From contig JARGXX010000003.1 of the NCBI GenBank assembly GCA_030374765.1, positions 496,001 to 560,000 on the forward strand: a stretch of 64,000 nt of DNA, in the 5' to 3' direction. Below are positions 1 through 12,857 of the stretch, in pieces (within the stretch, counting starts at the first letter, position 1; every line of letters begins with the position of its first letter). The stretch is from Agarophyton chilense. Lineage: Eukaryota; Rhodophyta; Florideophyceae; Gracilariales; Gracilariaceae. A program made the translations under genes and the position numbers. Under the pieces are notes generated by a model. The model searched no databases. It saw only the letters and a program-made list of their open reading frames with translations, and was not told the origin of the DNA.

Positions 1-2334
1 ATTATCGGTTATACCAAGCTCACTCTCAACCTATGGTGCCTCTCTTGTTGTTGTTGTTGTTCTTCTTCTTCTATAATGTGTTCAACAGCTTTGTATTACT
101 TGTTGAAGAATCTCTATGAAATTAGATTTCTCATATCGAAGACATTCATGTTCATTGCATACTCCATGGTTGCATCTACGAACCTCTTTTTTGCAAATGT
201 TCTCACACGGAGATCTGTGCAAAACAACTGAGTATCTCAGATTTCAGGAAGCCAGTCGTGGAATATGGAAAAGGTTCGTTTCCATTAATCACTATCTTCT
301 TCTTTCAGGATTGATTATGATGGTGTGTTTCCTGGATATAATTTCGGTTCATTCGAATGAAAGTGATTTGATGCACTGATCTTAAATTATCTTACATCCA
401 TTCAAAATGAACGGCTTAGCTGGATAGAAATAACACTATATTGCAAGCACTCAATTCCGCTTGTCAGAACAGACTGATTCAACGATGCGTGTGGATACTG
501 ATGTTGGACATCGAACGCAGAAGTCGGCATAGAAAGCCAGTCGCTTTTCGCGCATTTGATATCACTGCAGAACACGTTCTTTTTCTCTTAGAGCGATGTA
601 ATGAATTGAACAACGACGAGGCTTTCAAGCAAATAAAATCTTCTTCTTTGAGGTGAGAGTAGATCTTTCGCATTTAGTCCTGAACAGCAACCCATCAATT
701 CAAGAAGATGTCTTAGAAGGATTTGTTTCACAGGAATAGATGCCCATTTCTGAACGGAATGGAAAAAGAGTATCAGGAGGGCGGTACTTCTCTGTTTCAA
801 TTCTAGCTCTTTCTGTATGATGGTATGGGGTTAAAATAGTTTCAGATTTACCGGCCTCATCTGCCTACCGACCACATTTCAATAAGCAAGGTAGTGTAGC
901 GAAAAGGAATAGAGGCGTTCCAAGTCAGCTTCTTTCAAAGCCACATAGCAGCAAACATCCAAAAATATCGAATACGTTTTGAGATGAGCTATATACTACC
1001 AGCTACCATGATATCAAAGCGATGTTCAATTAAATCATGTGAGCATCGGCTTTGCGTTAGTTAAAGGCGGTCTCGAAAACCAGTGCGGAAAAACTTCTAT
1101 GTAAGAAGAACTGGTGACGGAAATTGCCGTCGGATATGCCTGGAAAACAAACTCACTTCAGATAAGTGATATCATACAGTACATTCACTGCTCTATTGTA
1201 TCGCTGAGGAAGAACCACGTACCATCCCGTTTCACATCTTTATCTGGTAAGGTCAAGAAGGTTTGCCTAGCTTTGAGGCCACGCTTTGGATGAGAGGTGA
1301 AATCACGGGCGGGTTTTCACATCACCTAATTAATGCTCTCACGAAAAAGCTCAGCTTTCACAGAGCAATCTCAAAATCTGAAGTAGACTTCTTCAATGTT
1401 GTTGGATTGTCAAAGCAAGCGCGTTTGTCAATAATTCACGTGATGCAGTGCGCTATACTTTTTTCGATGCATCCCCTGTCCCCAAATCAAACTGCCTTTT
1501 TGTTCCTACAGTCGTAAGAACGTTAACGTGGGGCATGCTCCTTTTGAATTTACTAACAAGTCTTACGCATGACGAGTGTGATATCGTAATCGGTTGCGAA
1601 ACATTTTAAATATGAGCGGGCGTCAACGACCGAAGAGATGGACCAGATCTGATGAGCGCAGCTGTCGGATTCAATCCAAACCGTCAAAGATAACTTTGCC
1701 CCATTCGCAAGAGCAGATGGTGCGGAGAAAATTCTCGATCAGAGTCCAGAGAAAAGCGTATGATTGGCATGCGCTCACCCGCTTGTGGCGAGTAAATCTG
1801 AAATGCTCCCCTCGGCCATTCTGAATTGAGATTTTCGCACTCAGACACTGCAGCCTTAAATCGTGCACGTTGCAGACCGATCGAGAAAATAAATATGACG
1901 GGCATATGCTTGCTGAGTGTGTGACGAGAGAAATATGGAGACAAAGCATTGCTTGCTGAGCCACGCAAATCGCTGCAGTGAAGAAATATATATAGCTAAC
2001 TAGCTGGGGCTATAGGAATCACATACGTGTTCAAATACTGATGCTTAGATTTGAAGTGTATCCGCGTTCAGCTCAGACATTAGATCTTACACAGAGCCAG
2101 CGCTGCGAGGTATCGATGAGATCAATGAGTACAATGCGATGCTAAATAAAAAGGGGGGTTGAGGATCCTAGTAGCTTTTGGAAGGAGCATTGGCATATAG
2201 ATGAGGAGAGCGAAAGGGGCGAAGAGGGGGGCACGGTGATTTAATGTTTCTAGCTGATTGTTGAAGAGTCGTGACTAAGCTAGTAGACACGAACTATATA
2301 CATACATAGAAGATTCTAAAGAGCATTAGAAAAC
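1..2334. other. Intergenic, no gene recognised
   Basis: Short open frames occur on both strands, but none has a recognisable domain or convincing protein-like composition. A short TTG/TTC microsatellite lies at about 42-75. The stretch may hold old, decayed transposon sequence, but I could not assign a family. Confidence 0.5.
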
Positions 2335-3486
2335 TCATGGCGTATTCTCAGGTAGATGATAATTTTGGTGCGGATGGGAGGAGGATGCGGCAGATGTATC
2401 GAAAGGTTGTGGGGTAGAAGAGATCGTTGTGGGGGTGAGAGTGGGTGTTCCAGAGTGCTGTGGGAGATGATGCAGCATAGACGGTGGGGAATGATGACTC
2501 GGGAGGGGATGCTGAGAGAGCGGATGGTGTTGTTGTTGATGCGGTTGCAGCATTACGTGATGGTGCGGGTGCATGGTCGGTTGCTGTAGGGAAGACGACG
2601 GCTGAAAGGCGGGTTGTTGATGGAAGGAGGGCGGCTGAGGCTGTAGCATTTGGTGCTGTATAGCAGGTGGAGGTTGGATCAAAGATTGATGCTGAGATAG
2701 AGGTTGGTGAGATTCGTGATGCAGATGTGGGCTTGCAGTATCGTGATGGGTGATGGTGGAGGTGGTGGCAAGCGATGGCGAAAAGGCGATCCGCGACGGA
2801 TGAGAGCTGACGGTGGGTGGGGTGTGATTGGGAGGGATGAGCATTCGAGGGTGGAACAATCGTGCGTCGGAAATGGCGCGGGGGGGACCTGGACGTTTGC
2901 GCGGTCGCTTTGTACGCTTCTTGGCTGGTTGTTTGGGGGCATCACAAACAGCACAGTTGTTCTTACGGATGTGATTCATGGTGCCGCAGTTGGGGCAGCG
3001 GCGCTGCACACGCTCTTTTCCACGACGCGTATCGGTGGAGTGGGGGAGACGCGATGGCTGCAGGGGAGGAGGAGGAGGCGGCGGGGGAGGGGGTTGCTGT
3101 TGTTGATGTTGTCGATGATGATGTTGTTGTTGTTGTTGTTGTTGTTGGTGGGATAGGGACAGGGGGGCGCTCCATGGAGGCGAGGGGTGGGGGTGGGTGG
3201 GGTAGAGAAGAGCTGGCGGAGCGGACGGCGGGAGCGGCAGGGATTGCAGCGCAAGAGGTGGGGGGTTGTACAGCGCGTGGTGGTGGTGATGCTGGTCGTC
3301 GTCGTTTTGGTGGTGATGATGGTGGGAAGGCTCGTCGCCGTGCTCATGGTCCAGCTTGGGGTCGAGCGACGACGGCGGCAGGTCGAGCAGCGAGTATTCG
3401 GCGGAGGCGCGGGCGGCGGCCGACATTGATGCCACAGCGCGAGCGTCAGCGGCAGATGGTGGCGGGGGAGGAGGGGGACGCGACAT
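2335..3486 (-). CDS. Low-complexity protein with RanBP2-like zinc finger
   Basis: A 383-residue protein that begins at an ATG on the minus strand and ends at TGA. The N-terminal half is dominated by Pro, His and Gln runs. Residues 164-181 hold a Cys4 module, CPNCGTMN...CAVC, with spacing C-x2-C-x10-C-x2-C and the Asn typical of RanBP2-type fingers, but without their leading Trp. A strongly basic stretch (KKRTKRPRKRPG) follows at about 188-200 and would suit a nuclear localisation signal. The C-terminal half is again Gln/His/Pro/Ser-rich. RanBP2-type fingers bind RNA or ubiquitin, so an RNA- or chromatin-linked nuclear role is an inference only. A CACGTG motif lies 141 bases upstream at 3627. 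The clean open frame and codon bias make a real gene likely; the function is unknown. Confidence 0.65.
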   Translation of the reverse strand: MSRPPPPPPPSAADARAVASMSAAARASAEYSLLDLPPSSLDPKLDHEHGDEPSHHHHHQNDDDQHHHHHALYNPPPLALQSLPLPPSAPPALLYPTHPHPSPPWSAPLSLSHQQQQQQQQHHHRQHQQQQPPPPPPPPPPLQPSRLPHSTDTRRGKERVQRRCPNCGTMNHIRKNNCAVCDAPKQPAKKRTKRPRKRPGPPRAISDARLFHPRMLIPPNHTPPTVSSHPSRIAFSPSLATTSTITHHDTASPHLHHESHQPLSQHQSLIQPPPAIQHQMLQPQPPSFHQQPAFQPSSSLQQPTMHPHHHVMLQPHQQQHHPLSQHPLPSHHSPPSMLHHLPQHSGTPTLTPTTISSTPQPFDTSAASSSHPHQNYHLPENTP

Positions 3487-3696
3487 ACGCGCGCTGTCGT
3501 CGCACCGACGCCCCGGCCGCGCGCGCGCGCGCTCTCACTTATAAGTGCTGCTTGTGGAGCACAGCCGCACTGCGCGATTAATACAGTCGTCAGTTGCTGT
3601 CACTGACAGGCCTCAGATAATACAGCCACGTGCCCCGCGCACGCCGCTGCCAAAAAGACACGCGCTTTCCACTCGCCTCGCTTTCATCACCCAAAC

Positions 3697-3746
3697 CCCA
3701 CCCCCACCACCCCCACCACCCCCACCACCCCCACCACCCCCACCCT
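3697..3746. repeat. CCCCCACCA minisatellite
   Basis: About five head-to-tail copies of a nine-base C/A unit. It encodes Pro-rich strings in any plus frame, which explains the spurious open frame crossing it. Confidence 0.85.
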
Positions 3747-3975
3747 CTCGTACCGGCTTAGTGCCACCCCTTTTCTGCCACATCACCCTTAGCTCAGCTC
3801 GTTTCGCTTTTCTTCTTTAGCCGCCGTCCTCCACCCTCCTCGCCTGCCGCCTATCATCGTTTCAAATCCGTGCCCTCATACATGCCCTATTTTTGCACAT
3901 TCTTGGTGCATCACAACGAGCCACTTCGCGGCACTTTTCTTTGCTGTGTGAGAAGCACAAGCACATCATATCGTG

Positions 3976-3979
<4 letters not shown>

Positions 3980-4008
<29 letters not shown>

Positions 4009-4018
4009 AGCTCGCCAC
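3980..4018. repeat. Poly-C run (39 bases)
   Basis: An uninterrupted run of 39 C in the assembly. The true length is doubtful because such runs are prone to replication slippage and sequencing error. A shorter run of 17 C lies at 4151-4167. Confidence 0.85.
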
Positions 4019-7000
4019 CATCCACCATTCGCAACGGCTTACAAATGAAGTTGTCGCTCTCGCTTCGACAACTGTTAGCGAATGCAACAATATCGACATC
4101 ATTTTCAAAAAGGAACATCCAAATTCAGTGTCCTTGCTCTTCACTCGACTCCCCCCCCCCCCCCCCCACCTGCCGTCCTGCCCTGCCCTGTTCTTTGCTC
4201 ACATATTACAACATTACGAACGACTGTATAACGCACTACCAGTGTCTAGAAACAACAGAGCAATAATTTTTAGCCGCAAACTTCTTATTGTGACTTCTGT
4301 TCTTCATTCAATGTGTTGGGGTTTTCTTTTTTGCCATATATATGCTGTTGTTGACCACATCCAATCGCTGCATTCGTCACGCTGCAAGAATTTATACTTA
4401 TCAATAACATTCCGATCCAGGCCTGAAGAAACTTTGTGTAACCCCAGTTTGCATATTTAACACATGGACACAGCACGGTCACAGCACATCACTAAGACGT
4501 TAGGATAACCTTTTGGGAAGCACCCAGTCTCCGAGCTTCAGGATCTCCCCAGTGTTCAGAAGGATGGATCCTACTCCAAACCTGTCACTTGCAAATAAAT
4601 TGCTGCGAACTCCCTCGTCTCAAGTAGACGACCGTTGGTACTAATGTAACTCATCATCCCGCGGTACTTCGACCGATAAGTGTCTTTTCTGCCACAATTT
4701 GAATACAAGCAACGCCCATTCATTTATATAAGGTTACAGATCACCAGAGGAAGCGCACTTGACTAAACGAATTCTCCAATAAACTTCATCCTTTTTCCGG
4801 CCCGCAATATGTTTCATTTTTGGCCCTCTCTTTCATTTCCATGCTCTTAAATGTAGCGCTCCGGTCCCAACGATGATGTATATATCAATCTAGACACTCG
4901 ATCTAATCTTACATATTGCTCTTATATCATGAGCTCCGCGTCTTCACTTGCATATGAAGCCATCACTTGTTTTCTTTCTATTTGACCCCTTGTGACCCAT
5001 GCATCAATTTATCTTCTTCGATTCGTTAATTCATTGAGAATCTATGATATCCAACTTTGTCCCGCATCAAACAGCGTCACTTTCCATCTAGTTGACATTA
5101 ATAATCTTCTGTGGTTTCTGATCTGCCCAGAAATACTCCTCACGAGAAACAGCTCTCCTGTTTCGAGAGAGGTTCGTGAATGGATTGATACGACTCACCC
5201 TTTTGGTTCTTACTTAGCTTAAAAGACTTTCATTGTTCAAATGAAAATAGAAATTCCAGAGCGACAAAACATGCTATTCGAGGACAGCTTCTAGAGTTAT
5301 AATCCCCTCCCCGCACCCTAAAACCATTTGAGGCATCAGTCGACAAGAGCTTCGAAATGATCTTGATTTGCGCAATGGGGTCTCGGGTGTTTCGTATAAT
5401 TGACAAACTTTGGATTTGCTCTGATGTGTGCCCAGTTTTCTTGCTACCTCTTGCTTAGATCGCCGCCCAAAACAGACGTCCAGGTTTCTATCTCTTTTTC
5501 AGAATGTGAGATGGCATGTATGATTTTCTGAACCATATTTTCCCTTCAAAACACACTTCTCTGCAACAACAGCTCATCCCAAACAGTGCAGCAGTCCTAT
5601 GAATTTCTGACGGAAGTTACGTCTCAATATGATGAGGGAGAGTTCCAGAGGAACCGTATCAGACAAGATACTCGTGATCCAAGACATGATATGCCGTCCG
5701 TTTTGCTACAGAAATTTTACAGCTGCCTTGATGCTATTACTTGATTCAACGCAAAAGACAAAACCAGTGAAGGCCAAAAAAAGTCTTGAAGAGACTCATT
5801 GAGAGGGCCATGAAAGCAATTGTGATATGTCAGAGCGCGACGAGCGTTGTTGTTCTGGGGCATTTGATGTTCAACATGTCCGGAGGCAGTGCTTTTCTGA
5901 TTGCCGTTCTACTCAAGATTATCAGTTCGACAATAGCCAGTGTAAGTAATGGGTGGAACCATAAATTATTGACCTCTAAGAACTGCCCTTCCCCAATATG
6001 AATGAACATTTCTTCTATTCCAGACCGGCTCCATCTCCACCCGGAAGAATTGCACTGTGCTTTTCGTTGAAACAGATTTGTTGGAATGAATAATTTTAGA
6101 CGTTGCAATCTCAGACAAAATAAGTATAGGGCTCTACGCCATTGTTCCCTATCAGAAGATTAGATAGTCCCTGTTCAATAGGTACTACAGTCGCAGTACC
6201 AGAAAGGACTTAAGATAAAGTGAATACCTTGATATTTCGATGGATTTTGGGAGGCGGGCTTGCATAAACCAGTAGGCACAATTTGGCGTAAATTACTTTC
6301 TCTCTGCATTGATGCGATGAAAGAGTGCGAAATGCGTCCAGAGGGATATTGAACAAATGCTTACATATTTGCCTCTAGGTCGTGTCCATACGAAGTTGCT
6401 TATCCATCTCCTTACACGAGAGCTGGCCAAAAGAGCCGAGAAGCTGACGGAATGCGACCGGAAACTGGGACAAGAGACTTGTCTCCGAATCGTATCTCGA
6501 GACCGTGGAAACAAACACGGCGGAATCTTGGCATCTCGAGGGGGCTGCTGATTAGGTAAAGATGTCCTTCGAGAGCTCCGAGAAGATGTGAGCGATGTTA
6601 GTCGCAAGAGTGAACCTCTCTTTACGAGGCATGACGAAGCGAACAGATTCAGTATGAAGTACTGGTTGAGAAGTTGAGAGAGCGTTTTGCGAGAATGACG
6701 CACCTCATATGTGGGTATTTGCCAGGATGAAGAGCTGTTGTTGTGATACTTTTGGTGGAGGACTTTCTGTAGGAATGTGACAAGTGGTGACGAACCGATT
6801 ATGCATGGTATCATAGATGTGATCCTGTAAATGATAGCGGTAAGGAATGCCTACAAGCTTGGGCGGGTCCCTTAATCGCAGCAAATAAGGGAAAAAATAA
6901 GTAGAAAGAATGCTTTTTCCACTGCGGTGGCGCCTGAACACAGAGGTGCGCTGTGGTTGGCCAAGTAGGGGATGGAGCAGGCGGTTGGAATGCAGGTACT

Positions 7001-10000
7001 GTACAAATATAGCTTTGGTGGGTAAACAAGGAGACGAGGTGGCTCGGATTCGAGAGGGCGGAATTGACTTAGTTCACGTGAGCTTCGGAGTCTCTTCAAA
7101 GGCATGGTAACCCATTGGATATCCCTTGCCAACAGAAGTTAGCAATAACTCTGCAGCGGAAGGAAATGGAAGGAAGGCTTGGTGGAATAGGAATGAAATA
7201 GGAGGAGCGGTAAACGGCGGAAACGAACGAGGTGGGTGCGGGGATGCGCTTTGTTGTCTCATTGCAAAGGGATGAAAAGGCAGAGTTTGGGCAGAAGAGG
7301 TTTTCAGATAAACGGCAACTGACTAGAGAATAAACAAAATGTGTAGGAAGGGCAGCACTGATTATTGTATATGAAAGGTATGAAGGCAGCACAAATCGCA
7401 CCGCGTTTTAAAAAAAAAAAAAACGTTTTCCAGGCATGTTCTCCGAAGCGAGGAACGAAGAGCCTCACGATGAACAGGAGCTTTCTGCAGGGAATCAATA
7501 AATATGCCAAGTGTGTGAAGAGCTAAGGGCTACAACCTTAACGCAACGAGACGCATAGTTGCTGGCGAGGCGTAACGTGAGCAAGAGCAAGCTGGGTGGC
7601 AAGATGGTGGGCAGTGCGACGCGACTGGTCGGAAGCGCCACTGACATGAATGGCTCATGTTTGGTGGCACAGCACACTTGCGTGCTACACGTGCGCTGCG
7701 CATGTGGGCACGCGATTGAGGCACCATTGGTTTCGTTTGTTCCGTGCCTTGGCGTGCGCTTCGCACGTGCTTTTTTTTTTTGGTTTACTATTCGCTTGCT
7801 GGTGTGGCGGATCATGCCACGTACGAGAGATATATTTGTCAGTGACAAGTGCTGAGAGTCAGGCGGCGTCGGAGATATTGGTCCATCTCGCAAGCGACGC
7901 TACGCGTGCTGGAGGGCAGGTGGAGGCGGTTTTGCTGTTTTCGTGGAGGTGTGGAGACGGGGGCGCACTTGTGGGGTTTCCGTTTTTGGCGAGATACATG
8001 TGCTTCACGGGCGGTTTTGAAACGGGGAAGGGCAGGGGGGTTGGGTTGGGTGGGGTGGGCGCACTGTTCACAAGCGTTGTGATGACGTTGGTGACGATGG
8101 TGACGATGGTGACGTTGGTGCCATTGTGAGGCGGGGTTGTGTGACGGATATCGAGGCGTGTCGATATCGATCATGGCACCGCCGGCACCACAGCTGGCGG
8201 GTGCGTGCGTGTGTGTGCAGCCAGCGAGGGAAGCGTTGCATGCGTGTAACGACGTCCGGCATTTCTGTTTCGAAACGCACACTTACCTGACCGTGTCAGG
8301 CTGCGTACTTTTACTGTATATATTTACTGCACCGTGCACCACCGCGTGCCAAAACAAACCTCACAAAAAAGTGTAGCTCGTCCACCGGCGCGCCCTTTTC
8401 GGCGCCGCTTTAGACGCGCTCGGCCAACTGTCTGTTTCTAATTGCTTGCGCACTTTTTTCTGCGCTTCAACCACGCGCGCGTGTCTGGCACGTCTGTCCA
8501 ACATCTAATCCTCAAAACAAAAAAAAAAAAAAATAATCACTGCACATGCGCCCCTCCCCCTCCCCCCCCGACGCACAAATCTTTCAGCGTTTGCAAAACT
8601 TCAAGTACAAATCGCATCCATCTTTCTTCACTTACCCCCTGAAAGATTGAATGCCCAGCCAACCCCGACACGAGAACTAAACTGCGTGTCGCCCACGCCT
8701 TTCTCTGGCGCTCCCCACGCTACTTCACCGTCAAACACAACCCCTTTCATGCTGCATTGCAGCCTCGTCTCAATTCACAATCCAAAAGCTCTCGCTCTCG
8801 AGCCGCGCTTTCGCCTGCGTTTTTTTTTCCTCCTTTTTACCCATAATTTCACATTTCCATCCTCCGAGTCCCTCAACACAGGCGCGTGCCCTTAAACCCG
8901 TCTCTCACCCCTCGCCACACCAACCTCTTGTTTGAGCACTGCACAGTCTCCACGTATTCAGCGTCGCAATGCTCCCAGAAATCCCAGCTCCTCAATTGCG
9001 CTTTTGCCTCAATTCTCCCCGCTTTTCTCACACTCTAACAACAGATCAGCCGCAATTTGTACTCTATCTTCAGCATCCATTAACCCATACCACATCACTT
9101 CTCCCCTTTATCTCTTCCGCCCGCTAAGCACCCAACACGTTTCCTCACGGAGGGTGCGCGAGCGGCGGAGTGCGTCACACGCAGCTTTCCTTAAGCTTTT
9201 GAGCACTTTTCAAAAAATCAATTTCACACGCCCCAGCGCTCCACAACACCACAACATGTCCACAAGTTTACTTGCGCCTCGTTGTCATTGTGATTTGTGC
9301 GAGAGGCGTTTGGATCCTCTTTTTCTCCCTCGTCTGCATGATTTGACGTCTATCTAACATGACCAATTTGTGTAATTCACAGATACGAGCTTCGATTTGA
9401 AGCATGCTAAGTTGATGTTGGACTCTGTCGAAATGAATCAAAAGCTGAGCTATTTTTCTTTGGTCGTGGCCAAGTTGTTTCGAGAAGAAGGTGTTTGCTG
9501 AGAATACCATCATCTGATGCGCCACAACGAAACATAACGGTAGAGTTGATGTTGATGCATGTCGCAAAAAGTGACGCAAGGGGGAAGCTTTCAAAGCGTG
9601 TTGTATGCCGCATGTTTGAGTCACACACAAATGTGAGAAAAAACAAGCCAGTGAGTGTGCGTGAGTTCGTTGCCCAGGCGATTTGGGTGTCAATTACGTT
9701 CAGTTGTGATATATTAGTTTGACGGCGCTATATGATGAGAACAAGACGAGCCGTTTCCGTGCTTGTTGTTTAAAAAAGATTTGCAATGGTGAACAGGTCG
9801 AAGCTTGTATGATATGATGCGCATGCGGGGGAAAGCGAAATAGTCGCTCCAACTCTACAGGTATCTTTGAGTGCCAAATAAGCAGAGGTCACGCATGCGT
9901 CTTGTCTGTTTACTAGATTCATCAAAAACGAAGAAAACAAATGAGGTGCGCGTGGGGCCAGAAGCAACAAGAAAGCTGTATGTTTGAGCGCGGTAGTTTT

Positions 10001-10224
10001 GTTCGCGTACAAACTTTCACATGTTTATGGCTTTGAGAACGGATGGGCGTGTATCGCGAAAGTAGGGTCGAATGTTACGACAGAATGGAAAGACTCGGAT
10101 GGCTGGCGCGGCAGGCACGCACAACGGAACGGACGTTGTGAACACCTTTCACGAGGGCTGTTCTTGGTGTGTGAACCGGCTCAAAGCACGGCGCTTGTAT
10201 TGCTGTACACGTTGAAGCCGTGGA

Positions 10225-10272
10225 CACGTGCGTAACCACACGTGCGTAGCCACACGTGCGTAGCCACACGTG
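10225..10272. promoter_or_regulatory. Four tandem CACGTG (G-box) repeats
   Basis: CACGTG occurs at 10225, 10239, 10253 and 10267, that is, four times at an exact 14-base spacing, each inside the unit ACACGTGCGTAGCC or a close variant. A fifth copy lies at 10401. The array is about 480 bases upstream of the ABCG start codon. CACGTG is the core site of bHLH and bZIP factors in plants, fungi and animals. A regulatory role is inferred from position and regularity, although a simple tandem repeat cannot be excluded. Confidence 0.5.
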
Positions 10273-10748
10273 CGTGTCCACGGTTGGGGCTGCCATGTAC
10301 AGCTGTGGTGCAGCAGCACCCATGCACTGGGCTGCAGCTCGCTGCTGCAGAGATGCCGCCCCCATTTGTACGCCAGTACATACTACCAATCGTGGAGGGA
10401 CACGTGCCACGAAAGCTCGGCACAGCCAATCAACGCGCGCTCCATGTACTGCGACATAACTTGCCTTGGCAGCGAGCGTGTTTTTCAGAGCGCCCCCCAG
10501 TGGCGCCCCGTCGTGTGGCGCATCACGTCGCCAATGCGCACACGCATGCGCCCTCTCTTCGCCGTTGTGTCCCCGCTCCTTGGCCTCGCATTGCGCAGTT
10601 GCCGGCCCTCGTACCAATCCCGTCTTGTTTTCGTCCACACTTAACAACCGCCCTCCCCTTCCGTCTTTCTAAACCCTTCCGGCTGTGGTTGCCCTATCTA
10701 CCGGCGGAGTCATCTCTCTCATAGTAGCTGTTTCGCTTCACATCCGTC

Positions 10749-12857
10749 ATGAATACCAGTGAAACGGTACGTTGTCTACCTTTTTCCCATTTCTTCTTCT
10801 AAGCTCCTGTGCTGCTTCAATGCTCCGCTTCCGTTTTCATCCCCGTCTCTAACCGTCCACGTCAACTGCGCGCGTCTGCTCATCAGGTCATACACAAGGG
10901 CGTTGATGTCACCTACGACCCAAACGAGGAGCTTGGCTTTAATGGCGAACTAAGCGCCTCTGCGCGCCGGGCCGAACGTGTCGACTTAGTATGGAAGGAC
11001 CTTACATTTTCCGTCCCTGTCAAGCCAAAGAAGGTGAAAAAGGGTGAGCCGCATCCCAACCTCCAGGAACACCACCCCGATGACCCGCCGTCCTCCTCAC
11101 GCGAGAAGCTCATCCTAAAGTCTATGTCCGGAGAGGCGCGCGCGGGCTCCATGCTTGCCGTAATGGGCAGTTCCGGTGCTGGCAAGACCTCCCTGCTCAA
11201 CCTGCTCGCCGGCCGCGTCAGCACCAGCAAGGGCGCAAAGGCCACCGGTGCCGTCTACGTCAACGGCGAGCCCAGAAACTACAACAAGTTCAGAAAGCTC
11301 GCGGCGTACGTCCTTCAGGATGATGACATGTTTGCCGAGCTCACCGTGCAGGAACAACTCACTTATGCTGCTTTGCTACGATTGCCCGCCAGCATGCCCA
11401 GGGAGAAAAAGATCATGCGCGTCCAAAAAGTAATCCAGGAGCTCGGCCTGGGAAAGGTTAAGGATACCATGATTGGAAATCAAATTCTTCGCGGTATCAG
11501 CGGCGGTGAGCGTAAGCGCGTCAACATTGGCACGGAACTCGTCACCAATCCGTCTCTGCTTTTCTTGGACGAACCTACCACTGGTTTGGATAGTTTCAAC
11601 GCTCTTAACGTCATGACTGCGTTGCGTCAACTAGCGAGTAACGGACGTACTATTGTTTGTACCATTCATCAACCGCGCTCTAGTATCTTTGCGCTGTTTG
11701 ATCAACTATGTCTTCTCTCTGAGGGTCGAGTCATGTATTTTGGTCCCGCCAACGACGCCGTCTCCTACTTTTCCGCTCTCAATTTCAGGTCTCCATCTCA
11801 GTTCAATCCCGCCGACTTCTTCCTCGATCTGCTCAGCGTCGATCCGCGCTCCCCAGAGCGTGAGGCCAGTACCAAGGCCCGTGTCTCCTATTTGGGCGAT
11901 CGCTACGCGAATCAGGCGAAGCCATTTGCCATCGAAGCATCCCCCGACCCGGATGTCGAGACCGGTGGTGAAAAGGGGGTGGCCGATGCTGCCACCGTCG
12001 AGAAGGTTCACTTCAAGGAGGGAATGTACCAGACCAGTTGGCTGAACGAGTTTAGCGTTCTCTCCAATCGTGCTGTGAAACTTGCATTCCGTGAACGTGC
12101 TGCGAACGGTGCGCGACTGGGGCAGGTGATCTTCTTCAGTCTTTTGCTCGGATTGATTTGGCTGAACAATGGTCGCGAGGAAGAACTTGCGAAGAGAAAG
12201 TCTCTGGCCGGTATTCTGTTCTTCATTGCTATCAACCAGGCGTTTGGCGGTGTATTCTCTGTGATCTTTGGTTTCCCTCTGGAACGCAGCGTTGTGACGC
12301 GTGAACGAGCGTCAAACATGTATCGAACCAGTTCGTACTACTTGAGCAAGACTGTGACGGACATGCCCAAGACACTTTTCTTCAATGCTTTGTTCTCTCT
12401 GATTGTGTACTGGATGGTGGGATTCAAGCAGACGGCGGGGGCTTTTTTCATTTTCTTGTTGGTGGTGTTCTTGACATCCTTCTTGGCAGAATCTTTAGCC
12501 ATTTCAGTGTCTATTTTGGCTGGGGATGCACAGACGGCTGCCGGCATCATCCCGGTGTTCATCATTCTTGCGCTGTTGTTTGGTGGGTTTTTCATTGACA
12601 GCGAGGAGTTGGGAGATTGGATTGCGTGGGCCAAGTATCTGTCATTCATCTATTATGCGTTCAATGCGCTTGGACATAACGAGTTTAGGGGACGTGCTGG
12701 AGAGCAGCAGATTATGGAAAACTTTAATAACCTGAGCATCGTAGAAAACGCACTGGCGTTGTTTGGGCTGTTGCTTGTGTTCAGGCTTGTCGGGTACCTG
12801 TTCCTCAAGTTCTTGCGCGGGCCCAAGTTTTTGAAACTGGAAAGTGAGCACAACTAG
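10749..12857 (+). CDS. ABCG (White-type) half-transporter
   Basis: Half-size ATP-binding cassette transporter of the ABCG family, which exports lipids, sterols or other hydrophobic compounds. I propose two exons, 10749-10766 (ATG, reading MNTSET) and 10887-12857, joined across a 120-base GTACGT...CAG intron with a pyrimidine-rich tract, giving 662 residues. Without the intron the long frame has no ATG near its start. Visible motifs, numbered in the spliced model: Walker A GSSGAGKTS at 100-108, signature SGGER at 211-215, Walker B LLFLDEP with D234/E235, and H-loop His267. About six membrane segments follow in residues 400-650, in the ABCG order of nucleotide-binding domain first. The length is normal for the family (about 600-700). 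The substrate cannot be read from the sequence. It ends in TAG. Confidence 0.9.
10767..10886 (+). other. Predicted intron of ABCG gene
   Basis: Begins GTACGT and ends in CAG, with a T/C-rich tract (about 10778-10800). It is 120 bases long and phase 0. Removing it joins an ATG-led 18-base exon to the conserved frame. It is the only intron I would propose in the gene island. Confidence 0.7.

Larger units (their letters stand above)
3487..10748. other. Long intergenic region with simple repeats
   Basis: About 7.2 kb without a supportable gene. It contains the CCCCCACCA repeat near 3697-3746, C runs at 3980-4018 and 4151-4167, GT-rich stretches around 7.6-8.2 kb and scattered CACGTG motifs (3627, 7688, 7764, 10225-10272, 10401). 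Open frames here are short, overlap on both strands and often owe their length to homopolymers. Some of the sequence just left of 10749 is presumably the promoter and 5' UTR of the ABCG gene. Confidence 0.5.

Noticed and set aside
2862-3581. 239-residue plus-strand frame
   Set aside because: Shadow of the His/Gln-rich zinc-finger gene.
3870-4460. 196-residue plus-strand frame rich in Pro
   Set aside because: Its length depends on the poly-C runs; there is no domain and overlapping frames on both strands are equally open.
10809-10886. Upstream extension of the ABCG frame beginning at a GTG
   Set aside because: It has no ATG and no similarity to ABCG N-termini, while a spliced ATG exon fits the phase.
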